Shown here piece after piece: positions 39,055-47,307 of a DNA stretch of 64,000 bases (position 1 is its first letter; every line of letters begins with the position of its first letter). The notes beneath the pieces were generated by a model that was not told where the DNA came from, did not search any database, and worked only from the letters and a program-made list of their open reading frames with translations. The stretch comes from Gammaproteobacteria bacterium. GTDB lineage: Bacteria > Pseudomonadota > Gammaproteobacteria > Berkiellales > Berkiellaceae. Position numbers and translations under genes: made by a program. The stretch covers positions 62,001 to 126,000 of the forward strand of contig JACPOY010000013.1 of assembly GCA_016191245.1 (NCBI GenBank). Direction: 5' to 3'.

Positions 39055-40373
39055 ATGAGGTGATATCTGAGCCTATGCATAAAAAAGTTTTTCAATTAGC
39101 TGGTCCCATCATTCTCGCCAATGTCACAGTCCCTTTACTTGGCGCAGTAGACATTGCGGTGGTAGGCCATATACCCGGCACACAATTTATGGCTTCTGTG
39201 GGAATCGGCGCGACCATCTTTAGTGCCTTATATTTTGGCTTTGTCTTTCTTCGCATGGGTACCACCGGTTTAGTCGCTATCGCCAAGGGCAATCAAGATG
39301 ATGCTGAATGCACAGCTTGGCTACTTAGAGCACTATTGCTAGCGGGTTTAATTGGCGTCATTTTATACGTCTTAAAAATTCCTATTGTCGATCTTTGCCA
39401 GCAATTAATTGATCCACCTGAAAAATCAGCACCTTTGGTTGACGAATACTTTTTGGCACGCATCCTCTCAGCACCTGCAGCATTAGCCAATTTTGCATTT
39501 TTGGGTTGGATGATAGGCATGCAAAAAGCAAAACAAGCATTATATGTGCAACTTGTTCTTAACATAACCAATATTGTTTTAGACATTTACTTCGTTATGG
39601 GGTTAGGTTACGACGCGAAAGGGGTTGCCTATGCAACAGTTATTGCAGAATATGTTGGCCTTGTTTTTGCCCTTTTTTTGGTTCGTCATTATTTGATTCA
39701 TTACTTTGCGCATCGTAACTTTAGTGAACTTTTAAACACCAAGAAACTTATTACATTATGTAGCATTAATTTGAATATTTTTATTCGCTCACTGTGTTTG
39801 CAAGTTGCATTTTTTTATTTTACCGCAAAAGGGGCACAATTTGGCGATACCATACTTGCAGTGAATGCGGTGTTAATGAACTTTCAGCTATTTACGGCTT
39901 ATGCCTTAGATGGTTTCGCCAATGCTGCTGAGGCTTTAACTGGTGAGTCAATTGGTAAGAAACATAAACGCTATTTCTACGATACGCTCAAATCAACGAC
40001 TTTTTGGGCACTTTGCTTTGCCGGTATCTTCACATTAAGTTACGCCATTTTATGGCAACCTATCGTATACTTGCTGACTGATATTGAGGTTGTACGAGAA
40101 ACGGTCTCTCATTATGTTACATGGGCCATTTTATTACCTTTAGTTTCAGTTTGGAGTTTTCAATTAGATGGCATTTTTACAGGCGCAACGGTCACCAGAC
40201 CCATGCGCGATAGTATGATCGTTTCGCTCATTATCTTTATCTTACTCACAATATGGTTAACCCCAAACATGGGTAACCATGGGTTATGGTGTGCATTCTT
40301 TGGGTTTATGATTGTTAGAGCATTTACTTTGGGGGTGCAATGGCCCATGCTGGTGAAGAGATTTGATTTATAG
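39042..40373 (+). CDS. MATE-family multidrug/small-molecule exporter
   Basis: A 443-residue inner-membrane antiporter of the MATE (DinF-like) class with about twelve transmembrane helices. The opening GPIILANVTVPLLGAVDIAV is a typical MatE first segment; a second copy of the fold begins near residue 220. Its substrate is unknown. The start at 39042 overlaps the transposase remnant by 13 bp, so an internal ATG at 39075 may be the native start. It ends 5 bp before the island's left att repeat. Confidence 0.9.
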   Translation: MDYLNEVISEPMHKKVFQLAGPIILANVTVPLLGAVDIAVVGHIPGTQFMASVGIGATIFSALYFGFVFLRMGTTGLVAIAKGNQDDAECTAWLLRALLLAGLIGVILYVLKIPIVDLCQQLIDPPEKSAPLVDEYFLARILSAPAALANFAFLGWMIGMQKAKQALYVQLVLNITNIVLDIYFVMGLGYDAKGVAYATVIAEYVGLVFALFLVRHYLIHYFAHRNFSELLNTKKLITLCSINLNIFIRSLCLQVAFFYFTAKGAQFGDTILAVNAVLMNFQLFTAYALDGFANAAEALTGESIGKKHKRYFYDTLKSTTFWALCFAGIFTLSYAILWQPIVYLLTDIEVVRETVSHYVTWAILLPLVSVWSFQLDGIFTGATVTRPMRDSMIVSLIIFILLTIWLTPNMGNHGLWCAFFGFMIVRAFTLGVQWPMLVKRFDL

Positions 40374-40377
40374 CCAT

Positions 40378-40425
40378 TTAATGGCGTCCCCAAGGGGATT
40401 CGAACCCCTGTTACCGCCGTGAAAG
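40378..40425. repeat. Left attachment site (partial tRNA-Glu copy)
   Basis: Identical over 48 bases to 51336-51383, beginning at TTAATGGCG and ending in GTGAAAG, then diverging. It holds the T-arm, acceptor 3' strand and part of the anticodon arm of tRNA-Glu, but the rest of the tRNA is absent, so it is not a gene. Confidence 0.92.
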
Positions 40426-40464
40426 TCCTTTAAGCTTTACTCCCACGCACATCCACGAACATAA

Positions 40465-40488
40465 AAACCTATTGATAAATATAGGTTT
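40465..40488. repeat. Perfect inverted repeat near the left end
   Basis: AAACCTAT and ATAGGTTT flank an eight-base loop in the 187-bp region between the left repeat and the KilA-N gene. It may be an integrase or regulator binding site; no second copy was found at the right end. Confidence 0.45.
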
Positions 40489-40611
40489 CGTACGCTAGTA
40501 TACACTCGGATCCGCGGAAGATCACGCATGTAAGTTTCACAAAGGTTACATACGCTTTAACTCTTCGGAAAATTGAAGTTAAACAGGAATATGAGAAGGA
40601 AGTTCCCTGCC

Positions 40612-41448
40612 ATGGCCACTAAAACAACTAAACCCGCAAAAATGACCGTTCAAGGCGTCGACATTAAAGTACTCAAAGCAAATGAGGATGATTATATTTG
40701 TTTAACTGACATGGCAGGCAAGTTTGGAAGTGACGTCCTGATATACAACTGGATGCGTAACCGAAATACTGTTGAATTTTTAGGTATATGGGAGCAAATC
40801 CATAATCCAGACTTTAAAGGTCTCGAATTCGAGACCTTTAGAAAGGAAGCAGGTCTTAATAGCTTCTACCTCACTCCTAGGAAATGGATAGATGCCACTG
40901 GCGCAATGGGTATACAGTCCCGAGCAGGCAGAGGTGGCGGTACTTATGCTCACAGAGACCTAGCATTTGAGTTTGGTTCTTGGCTTAGTCCTGAATTCAA
41001 GCTTTACCTCATCAAGGAGTTCCAGCGCTTAAAAGAAGATGAAAGTCGAAGACTGTCGCTTGAGTGGAACCTCAACCGTACCCTTTCTAAGTTGAATTAC
41101 CGCATCCATACGGATGCTATTAAAGATAACATCATTCCCAAATTAATCAGTAGCAAGCAAGCTAGTCTTATCTATGCCAATGAAGCTGATGTGCTGAATG
41201 TCGCACTCTTTGGTTTAACCGCGAAACAATGGCGAGAAGCCAATCCAAATAAAGAAGGTAATTTGCGCGACTACGCTACTGTCGAACAACTTTTAGTATT
41301 AGCAAACATTGAGTCAATGAATGCTGAATTTATTCGTATGGGATACCCTCAAGCGGATCGCTTAAAAAAACTCAACCAAATTGCAATTGCACAGCTGAAA
41401 TCAATTACTACCTATTCAGTCTCAATGCCAGAACTCACTCACGCATAA
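40612..41448 (+). CDS. KilA-N domain protein
   Basis: About 278 residues. The KilA-N domain, a DNA-binding domain of phages and satellites, occupies residues about 15-140 (ICLTDMAGKFGSDVLIYNWM, then RAGRGGGTYAHRDLAFEFGS, WLSPEFKLYLIKEFQRL). A second conserved region follows (LFGLTAKQWREANP). The start is uncertain: ATG 40612 preferred, ATG 40591 or TTG 40573 possible. It lies 10 bp before the integrase gene, implying co-transcription. Confidence 0.85.
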   Translation: MATKTTKPAKMTVQGVDIKVLKANEDDYICLTDMAGKFGSDVLIYNWMRNRNTVEFLGIWEQIHNPDFKGLEFETFRKEAGLNSFYLTPRKWIDATGAMGIQSRAGRGGGTYAHRDLAFEFGSWLSPEFKLYLIKEFQRLKEDESRRLSLEWNLNRTLSKLNYRIHTDAIKDNIIPKLISSKQASLIYANEADVLNVALFGLTAKQWREANPNKEGNLRDYATVEQLLVLANIESMNAEFIRMGYPQADRLKKLNQIAIAQLKSITTYSVSMPELTHA

Positions 41449-41458
41449 CGAGATTAAA

Positions 41459-42727
41459 ATGGCTAGACAAGTAAAAGATGCAAGGTTAGAAACTCGCCAA
41501 TCAAGGTTAAGGCTTCCTCCCAATAAGGATCCTTATTGGCGATTGATTTGTTCTGGTTGCTACATTGGTTACCGTAAGGGCCCACAAGGTGGGTCTTGGT
41601 GGTTCCGCTTAATCAAACCGGGAACTAAGAGCTACAAGAGAATAGTAATTGGCAAAGCTGATGATGTTTTAGACTCTGATGGCGTCGAAATTTTAAGCTT
41701 TAAAGAAGCTCAGCTTAAAACCCATGAACTAATTGAGACTTTGCTAAAAGATCATCCCAAATCAACAGTTAAGTATGCCATCGAGCATTACTTGAAATGG
41801 TTTAAGGAAAATCGCAAATCAATTAATGAGACACAGGCTAGCATTAACGCTCATATCCTTCCCTACTTTGGTGATAAGCTAATATCTGATCTAACCACTA
41901 AGGAAATTAAAGCCTGGCATCAAAAGCTAGCCTCATCTCCTGCTCGTAAACGCTCATCTAAATTTGGTCAGCAACAGTACCGCAATCATGCGGACTCCGA
42001 TGATAAAAAGCGTTCAAGAAAGGCGACTGCCAATAGAACACTCTCTGTCTTTAAGGCCATTTTAAACAAAGCTTACCAAGATGAAGTGGTTGATGATGAT
42101 CTTGCTTGGCGCAGGGTAAAACCATTTGAAAAGGTGGATGAGCCTAAGGTTCGCTTTTTGACGGAAGCTGAAGCCAAAAGACTAATCAATGCTGCGAAGG
42201 CGGACCTAAGACAAATGATCCAAGCTGCTCTGTATACGGGTGCAAGATTCAATGAGCTTGCAAGCCTTAAGGTTTGCGATGTTCATTTGAACGATAAACC
42301 ATATATCTACATCCAACCTTCTAAAAATGGCAAAAGCAGATATGTGCCACTTAATGAGAGCGGCACTCAATTTTTCAAAAAAGCCATCATAGGCAAGCTT
42401 GGCAATCATTTCGTATTTACCAAAAACAATAATATGCCTTGGGGGAAAAATCATCATGTTAGGCTTTTAAAAGAAGCCTGCACTAATGCCAGAATTGAGT
42501 CTACAGTTAGTTTTCACGAATTGCGACATACTTATGCTTCTTTGCTAGCACAAGCAGGAGCAGATCTACTTACTATCTCAAAATTGTTAGGGCATGCTGA
42601 TACTAGAGTGACATCGAGACATTATGCGCATTTATGTGATAAGACGTTGGCAAATATAGTGAATGAAATGCTTCCATCATTCTCAATACAAGAAAAATAT
42701 ATAAATGTACTGCCTATATTAGCTTAA
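41459..42727 (+). CDS. Tyrosine recombinase (island integrase)
   Basis: A 422-residue phage-type integrase that would catalyse site-specific recombination at tRNA-Glu. It has an N-terminal DUF4102-like/arm-binding part, a core-binding SAM-like domain (about 95-165), and a catalytic domain with R in TGARFNELASL, HELRHTYASLL, a further H in LLGHADTRVTSRHY and the Tyr nucleophile there. All main catalytic residues appear present, so the gene looks active. Confidence 0.93.
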   Translation: MARQVKDARLETRQSRLRLPPNKDPYWRLICSGCYIGYRKGPQGGSWWFRLIKPGTKSYKRIVIGKADDVLDSDGVEILSFKEAQLKTHELIETLLKDHPKSTVKYAIEHYLKWFKENRKSINETQASINAHILPYFGDKLISDLTTKEIKAWHQKLASSPARKRSSKFGQQQYRNHADSDDKKRSRKATANRTLSVFKAILNKAYQDEVVDDDLAWRRVKPFEKVDEPKVRFLTEAEAKRLINAAKADLRQMIQAALYTGARFNELASLKVCDVHLNDKPYIYIQPSKNGKSRYVPLNESGTQFFKKAIIGKLGNHFVFTKNNNMPWGKNHHVRLLKEACTNARIESTVSFHELRHTYASLLAQAGADLLTISKLLGHADTRVTSRHYAHLCDKTLANIVNEMLPSFSIQEKYINVLPILA

Positions 42728-42998
42728 GGGATTATCAAGGGATTTTAAGTCCATGTTCTACTCAAATGTACAAGTGCTAACCTTATAATGATCAAAGACT
42801 TAGTTCAAGTGTAAGTACGCTGATTTGAGCATATTTGGGGGAATTATTGCGCTCGTAGTGCGCTCGTTCATAAGTTATGATTGCTTCGATAATTCATATA
42901 AAATTTTAACCTAGATAAATGTACAATCCTTAATTCTTAATATCTGCCGATTAGTAAAATTATGGCCTTAAATGCGTTGTTAGATACCCGGTTGGCAT
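42728..42998. other. Intergenic region after the integrase
   Basis: 271 bp without a convincing ORF. A TATAAT at about 42785 has no good -35, and a short direct repeat (TGCGCTCGTAGTGCGCTCG) lies near 42850. No terminator was found. Confidence 0.4.
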
Positions 42999-43415
42999 AT
43001 GAAAGTAAATTACTTTTTTATTATATTTTTCATAATAAGTGGATGTGTAAATCATAGCTCATCTTTCATCCAAAAAAGTGCCCAGATCAGCAACAATGAA
43101 AATCACACAGCTCTTCCGCCACTTAATATTAAAGAAGCAGACATAAATCTTATCGCTAAAAGATCTTCTACTCATAAAGAGACCGTTCGTAAAGTTTTAC
43201 ATGCAGCAAGAACGAATAACGTTAATTTAATTGCTCATCCTAATGAAGAACAATTAAAAAAAATAGCAATCGAATCTTCTGTTAACAAAAATCAAACATA
43301 CCAAATTATCAATGAAGCACGTAAAATTTTAAAAAATGAAGATTTGTTGAATAATTCTGATAATAACTTAAATCGGGTTGGTACTGTAGGGCCAGGGCCC
43401 GGTATAAGAAGGTGA
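42999..43415 (+). CDS. Small lipoprotein of the island cargo
   Basis: A 138-residue predicted lipoprotein: a hydrophobic signal followed by the lipobox IISGC with Cys16. The rest is basic and helical (EETV-like runs such as KETVRKVLHAARTNN) with no known family. It is 6 bp upstream of the next cargo gene, so the two probably form one transcript. Confidence 0.75.
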   Translation: MKVNYFFIIFFIISGCVNHSSSFIQKSAQISNNENHTALPPLNIKEADINLIAKRSSTHKETVRKVLHAARTNNVNLIAHPNEEQLKKIAIESSVNKNQTYQIINEARKILKNEDLLNNSDNNLNRVGTVGPGPGIRR

Positions 43416-43421
43416 TCGAAT

Positions 43422-43901
43422 ATGTCCGACGCATCACAAAAAACAAAGAATAAAGATGATACCACGGATCAAGCTCAAGGCTTAACTTTACACGCGATAT
43501 GGGATTCCCATCATAAAAGTACTGTTACTCTCTCAAAAATTTCAAGACAACTAGCTTTTGCAAGTGTAGCTGTTTGCTGGTTATTTAGACAAAAAGACTC
43601 GACAATATTGTTACATGGACCTGTTTTATGGGCACTTATCTTTGCGTTAATTTATTTTTTGTTTGATCTTTTGCAATATATTAGTGCTGCATACATTTAC
43701 TACGCCATAGCAAACAACAAAGAAAATGAGCTAAATTCAAATGGGAAAAAGCTCGCACTAAATGAACCTTGTTATAAAGATAAAGAGGATGACAAATTTC
43801 CATATTTGTTTTTGAAATTAAAAGTTTGTTCAATATTCATATCATATATCTTACTTTTCTACTATTACATAAATATGCTATTAGGCTGCACAAACCAATA
43901 G
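43422..43901 (+). CDS. Small multi-pass membrane protein of the island cargo
   Basis: 159 residues, not recognised. About three hydrophobic segments (about 44-58, 64-98 and 134-155) and a soluble N terminus. Its partner 6 bp upstream is a lipoprotein. Two-gene membrane modules of this sort in satellite cargo are sometimes abortive-infection systems; that is a guess here. Confidence 0.6.
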   Translation: MSDASQKTKNKDDTTDQAQGLTLHAIWDSHHKSTVTLSKISRQLAFASVAVCWLFRQKDSTILLHGPVLWALIFALIYFLFDLLQYISAAYIYYAIANNKENELNSNGKKLALNEPCYKDKEDDKFPYLFLKLKVCSIFISYILLFYYYINMLLGCTNQ

Positions 43902-43946
43902 AACTGAATATTATTGATAAATAATTCAATTGCTAATCCCCCTTAG

Positions 43947-44186
43947 TCAGGAATGGGAAAGATTTTTTAATGGGGGGATAAGCTCACCGACCTCAACTTT
44001 GAGGGTAAGAGCAATTTGAATTAAATTTTGGATAGAAATGTTTTGTTCACCCCTTTCAACTCTGCCCATATATGTTCTACCAAGCTGGGCTTCAGCCGCA
44101 AAAGCTTCTTGAGAATACCCTTTAGCTTTGCGAGCATCTCGTATTTTCTTGCCAATTTTTACTAGGTTAGGGTGCTTTTTCTCCAT
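43947..44186 (-). CDS. XRE-family helix-turn-helix regulator
   Basis: About 79 residues from ATG 44186. A compact Cro/C1-type domain (IGKKIRDARKAKGYSQEAFA, LGRTYMGRVERGEQNISIQN) that would bind DNA as a dimer. An in-frame start at 44270 would add 28 residues outside the domain. Located inside the cargo, it probably controls the divergent membrane-protein genes. Confidence 0.85.
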   Translation of the reverse strand: MEKKHPNLVKIGKKIRDARKAKGYSQEAFAAEAQLGRTYMGRVERGEQNISIQNLIQIALTLKVEVGELIPPLKNLSHS

Positions 44187-44368
44187 GAAAATAGTTAAAA
44201 GGATCGCCCCTTCAGGCCACGCCCAATAAGTGGCCTTTTGCTTTGAAGAATGATATATTTGATTTGCCAATAAAAAGTAATAATTCTAACTTCTAAAGAG
44301 GGAGTTAGTTTCTACAACTTTATTTGAACATATAAGTTGTTAGGTTTTTATTTCGGAATGAGAAATGT

Positions 44369-45118
44369 ATGAAGTCGAAAATTGATTGCTTAGAAGACAA
44401 GATTTTTTTTAGATTTGTAAAGGTAATGTATTTATTTGCTTTAGGTTTGGTTGTTTTGATTGTGTTTTTTTTAGGAATGCAAGAAAAGCCATATCAGACT
44501 ATTAATACTCAAAAAAGTTACTTAATATGTCCTGATGGCCATGTAGAACATTTAAAAGATTTAGGCATATCTTTTTATGATGCGGAAAGAAATTACAACC
44601 ATGCTCATAAAACAGGGGAACGAACTTGCTCGATTGAAAGTCAAAACAAAAAAGATTATATCAATGTAAAATTGCCCAATGACAAAATATTAAATTTTCC
44701 TGAATCAATGAGCCAAGAGCAGATAACCGATGCTATTTGTTTAGCATTTCCAGAATATATAGATCAGATAAAAGATCCCAATATTCGTTCAGGGTTAAAA
44801 AAGCGGTTATTTTCATTACCCAGTCAATCAGAAATCACTAATTATTGGGCTACCCCTAAAGAAGAATATGAAGATAAGTTGAGTGAAATTGATTGGATTG
44901 CCGTCTACCCAACCTATTGGGTGAGCGAGAAACATGGAAGTTGGTTTAATGTTATAAAATTTTGGAGTTTTGGCTTATTAATCACTTTCTTAAGTCTAAA
45001 TATTCTAAAACAATCAATACTCTATATAGCATATGGAAAAAAATTCAATCTCTTGTTAGTAAATAATATCTTTAAAATGTTGCGAAGACCTACGCATAAT
45101 ACATCTGATTTGAACTGA
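44369..45118 (+). CDS. Bitopic membrane protein of the island cargo
   Basis: 249 residues, not recognised. A transmembrane helix near residues 19-37 and another near 200-220, with a large segment between them (LPNDKILNFPESMSQEQITD; Trp/Tyr-rich ITNYWATPKEEYEDKLSEID) that is probably periplasmic. The intervening sequence has an RNA- or nucleotide-neutral look, no motif fits. It is followed by another membrane protein gene. Confidence 0.6.
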   Translation: MKSKIDCLEDKIFFRFVKVMYLFALGLVVLIVFFLGMQEKPYQTINTQKSYLICPDGHVEHLKDLGISFYDAERNYNHAHKTGERTCSIESQNKKDYINVKLPNDKILNFPESMSQEQITDAICLAFPEYIDQIKDPNIRSGLKKRLFSLPSQSEITNYWATPKEEYEDKLSEIDWIAVYPTYWVSEKHGSWFNVIKFWSFGLLITFLSLNILKQSILYIAYGKKFNLLLVNNIFKMLRRPTHNTSDLN

Positions 45119-45191
45119 TTTGAACTAATTTGCACCGCACATTTATCTATTAAGTAGGAATCTGTTTTTTGATTAATATGAAGTAAAAAAC

Positions 45192-46295
45192 ATGAATAAC
45201 ACACTTGTACGTGAATTATTAACTTTTCCAATCTATATCATAGCAATCGCAGTAATTCTGTCGATAATTAATTGGGCCAATAAGAAAGGTTATATATCTT
45301 ACCTTAGAGATAGTATTTTATTTTCTTTAGCTGGCTTTGCAATTACTTTGTTAATCAAGCATTACGACTTATCATCAAAAGACTATGTATTCTATATAAT
45401 GGTTTTTTTATTTTGTTTAATATCATTTTTATACGCAAAAGAAATATTAAATGCTTTAATTCAAAATGGATTCACTACTAATAAAAAAACTAACAACCGA
45501 TGGGGAAAAATCTCCTTTAATGACGCGATTGCTGATGAATTAATGTCACTACGTTTTGATTTGCTTGAAATGAAAATAAAACAAGACAATCTTGGATATG
45601 ATAATATACCGACTGAATTTCTGAAATGCCTAAGAATGTACTCCCAATACCCTTACATAGGCGTTTGTGATTTATATAAAACTTCAGATAATGAGCGGGG
45701 TGGGATGATTATCGATCTAAGTGAACACTATTGGTTTAGCGATTGCATTGATAATATTTTTTATAACACTTTTGATTCAGAAACCTTGCGCTTAATTAAA
45801 TCAGAACGTAAGAATAAAATAAAAATAAATACGCTTCTGAAAGTACATATGTTCGAAAATGAGATTGGAGAAGTATACGCGCGAAATGCAAAAATAATAG
45901 ATATAAAAAGACGAGAATGGCCTGGCAACATAACTTTGATCTTAGAAATAAGCATTTTAGACGAACTTGATTTTGATCATTATTGCCCACCACTTCCAGA
46001 TGAGGCAGAGAGGATCGAGAAAAGCAAAATCATTAGAAAAATTGATATTCATGGTTATCATCGACATGGTATTCGACTTTACCCTCAAGATAATTCAACT
46101 TTTGAGAATTATTGGATAAGGGTACGTAAAGTGTTTTCTCTTGTTCTTTCATGGGGCATGAAAAATCCAATTAAATTTTCAGCTATAGGTACAATTTGTT
46201 TTGTTGCCACTTCCTTAAACCCATTGCTATTCTTAGGCGCATATCTTGGCATAGCTATGATAATACCTTTATACATCAAAAGTACTAATTCATGA
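45192..46295 (+). CDS. Large membrane-anchored protein of the island cargo
   Basis: 367 residues, not recognised. Three hydrophobic helices lie near the N terminus (about 10-100) and two near the C terminus (about 325-365), with a soluble central domain of about 220 residues holding charged and aromatic residues (CIDNIFYNTFDSETLRLIKS, KIDIHGYHRHGIRLYP). This build resembles sensor or effector proteins of anti-phage systems, but nothing identifies it. AAGTA lies a few bases before the ATG. Confidence 0.6.
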   Translation: MNNTLVRELLTFPIYIIAIAVILSIINWANKKGYISYLRDSILFSLAGFAITLLIKHYDLSSKDYVFYIMVFLFCLISFLYAKEILNALIQNGFTTNKKTNNRWGKISFNDAIADELMSLRFDLLEMKIKQDNLGYDNIPTEFLKCLRMYSQYPYIGVCDLYKTSDNERGGMIIDLSEHYWFSDCIDNIFYNTFDSETLRLIKSERKNKIKINTLLKVHMFENEIGEVYARNAKIIDIKRREWPGNITLILEISILDELDFDHYCPPLPDEAERIEKSKIIRKIDIHGYHRHGIRLYPQDNSTFENYWIRVRKVFSLVLSWGMKNPIKFSAIGTICFVATSLNPLLFLGAYLGIAMIIPLYIKSTNS

Positions 46296-46380
46296 TGGCA
46301 TGATCGATGTAGCATTATGTGCACAGCTAAATGCACAAAATGGTAACTTTTTACAAATAAATGTCTCCTCTGGCTTATAC

Positions 46381-46605
46381 TTAAAAAATCCATTCATCAA
46401 GAAGCTCATCCAAGTCACCTTTATTAGTTTTGAGAGCTTTGCTAATCCTTCTTAATTGTTGCCTTATTCCCCCCTTAAAACCTCTCTTAGCAGCTCTCTG
46501 CTTGCCTTCAGGCGTTTTAGGCCCCGTCGACTTCTCCCACGGTTGCCAATTCCTTATCAGCTGCGATTGACGAGCCTTGCGCTCCTGTGTCCAACCGTTC
46601 ACCAT
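46381..46605 (-). CDS. Conserved small satellite protein (WQPWxxSTGPKTPEGK family)
   Basis: 74 residues with the signature MVNGWTQERKARQSQLIRNW followed by QPWEKSTGPKTPEGKQRAAK. Short proteins of this signature occur with replication genes of integrated elements. It overlaps the end of the next upstream gene by 89 bp in another frame. Function unknown; rich in basic residues, so DNA or RNA binding is possible. Confidence 0.7.
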   Translation of the reverse strand: MVNGWTQERKARQSQLIRNWQPWEKSTGPKTPEGKQRAAKRGFKGGIRQQLRRISKALKTNKGDLDELLDEWIF

Positions 46606-47119
46606 GATGTTCCTCCAATAGTTGGTTTTGCTTATTTTTTATTTTTCCCGCGCGGGAGGCAACAGGAGTTCCATTATTATTCACTTGCTGATTGTGACCT
46701 ATGTTAGCTTGCTTTACGAATGCAACATGAGGAGGGTTTTTGATGTTGGCTAATGTTTCAATCGTGGCTCTGCATTGAGTCTGCGCTTTAAGAGCTAATC
46801 TCATATATGCTTCAGTTTGACTAACATAGTCCCGATTCGATGCTCTACAGGCTAAATTGTTAAACATCATATCCAGTGTATGGGCTTGTATAATCAAAAC
46901 ATTTTCTAAGCATTCCAAATCCCCATCTTTTATTTTTTTTCCAGCTTCAATGAGATTTTGAAGAGCAACGTTAGGATCAAGATCTTTTAGATACTCTGAA
47001 TAAGTGCATTGTGTTATAGCACCTAGCATCAATGAACCTTTGCCCTTTTTTGTGTATTGAGTAATTGGGGATTCATCTGATCCTGATACAGTTTTAGCTT
47101 TCTCTTCTTTATCTTGCAT
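46517..47119 (-). CDS. Conserved satellite protein of unknown function
   Basis: About 200 residues from ATG 47119 (GTG 47131 also in frame). The central helical segment (VLIIQAHTLDMMFNNLACRA) and the stretch RATIETLANIKNPPHVAFVK are the most conserved-looking parts; the C terminus is polar. It pairs with the overlapping 74-residue gene downstream. Confidence 0.65.
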   Translation of the reverse strand: MQDKEEKAKTVSGSDESPITQYTKKGKGSLMLGAITQCTYSEYLKDLDPNVALQNLIEAGKKIKDGDLECLENVLIIQAHTLDMMFNNLACRASNRDYVSQTEAYMRLALKAQTQCRATIETLANIKNPPHVAFVKQANIGHNQQVNNNGTPVASRAGKIKNKQNQLLEEHHGERLDTGAQGSSIAADKELATVGEVDGA

Positions 47120-47197
47120 ATTAATTTCCACTCGTTTTATATATTAGTTTTGTGTAGCTTACGCCTTAGCTTGTATGATTCATTATTATGATTATAC

Positions 47198-47286
47198 TGA
47201 GAACAATGTGAACATTGAGAACACTCAAGATCTATAACCATTTTCTAGTCATCAGGGTGTTCTCAGCTCATTCAATACTGAGAACA
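47198..47286. repeat. Iteron-like repeats beside the DUF927 gene
   Basis: TGAGAACA occurs at 47198-47205, 47216-47223 and 47279-47286 in direct orientation and TGTTCTCA (inverted) at 47258-47265. It fills the 190-bp gap between the primase-side genes and the 200-residue protein gene. A further TGTTCTCA lies at about 49030 inside DUF927. It may be the island's replication origin or an operator. Confidence 0.6.
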
Positions 47287-47307
47287 TTCTGTTTTTTAGC
47301 AATATCT

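Noticed and set aside
40378..40425. A second tRNA-Glu gene
   Set aside because: Only the 3' part is present; the D-arm and 5' acceptor strand are missing, so it is an attachment-site fragment.
47198..47286. CRISPR array
   Set aside because: The repeat units are 8 bases with irregular spacing and one inverted copy, which fits iterons and not a CRISPR.
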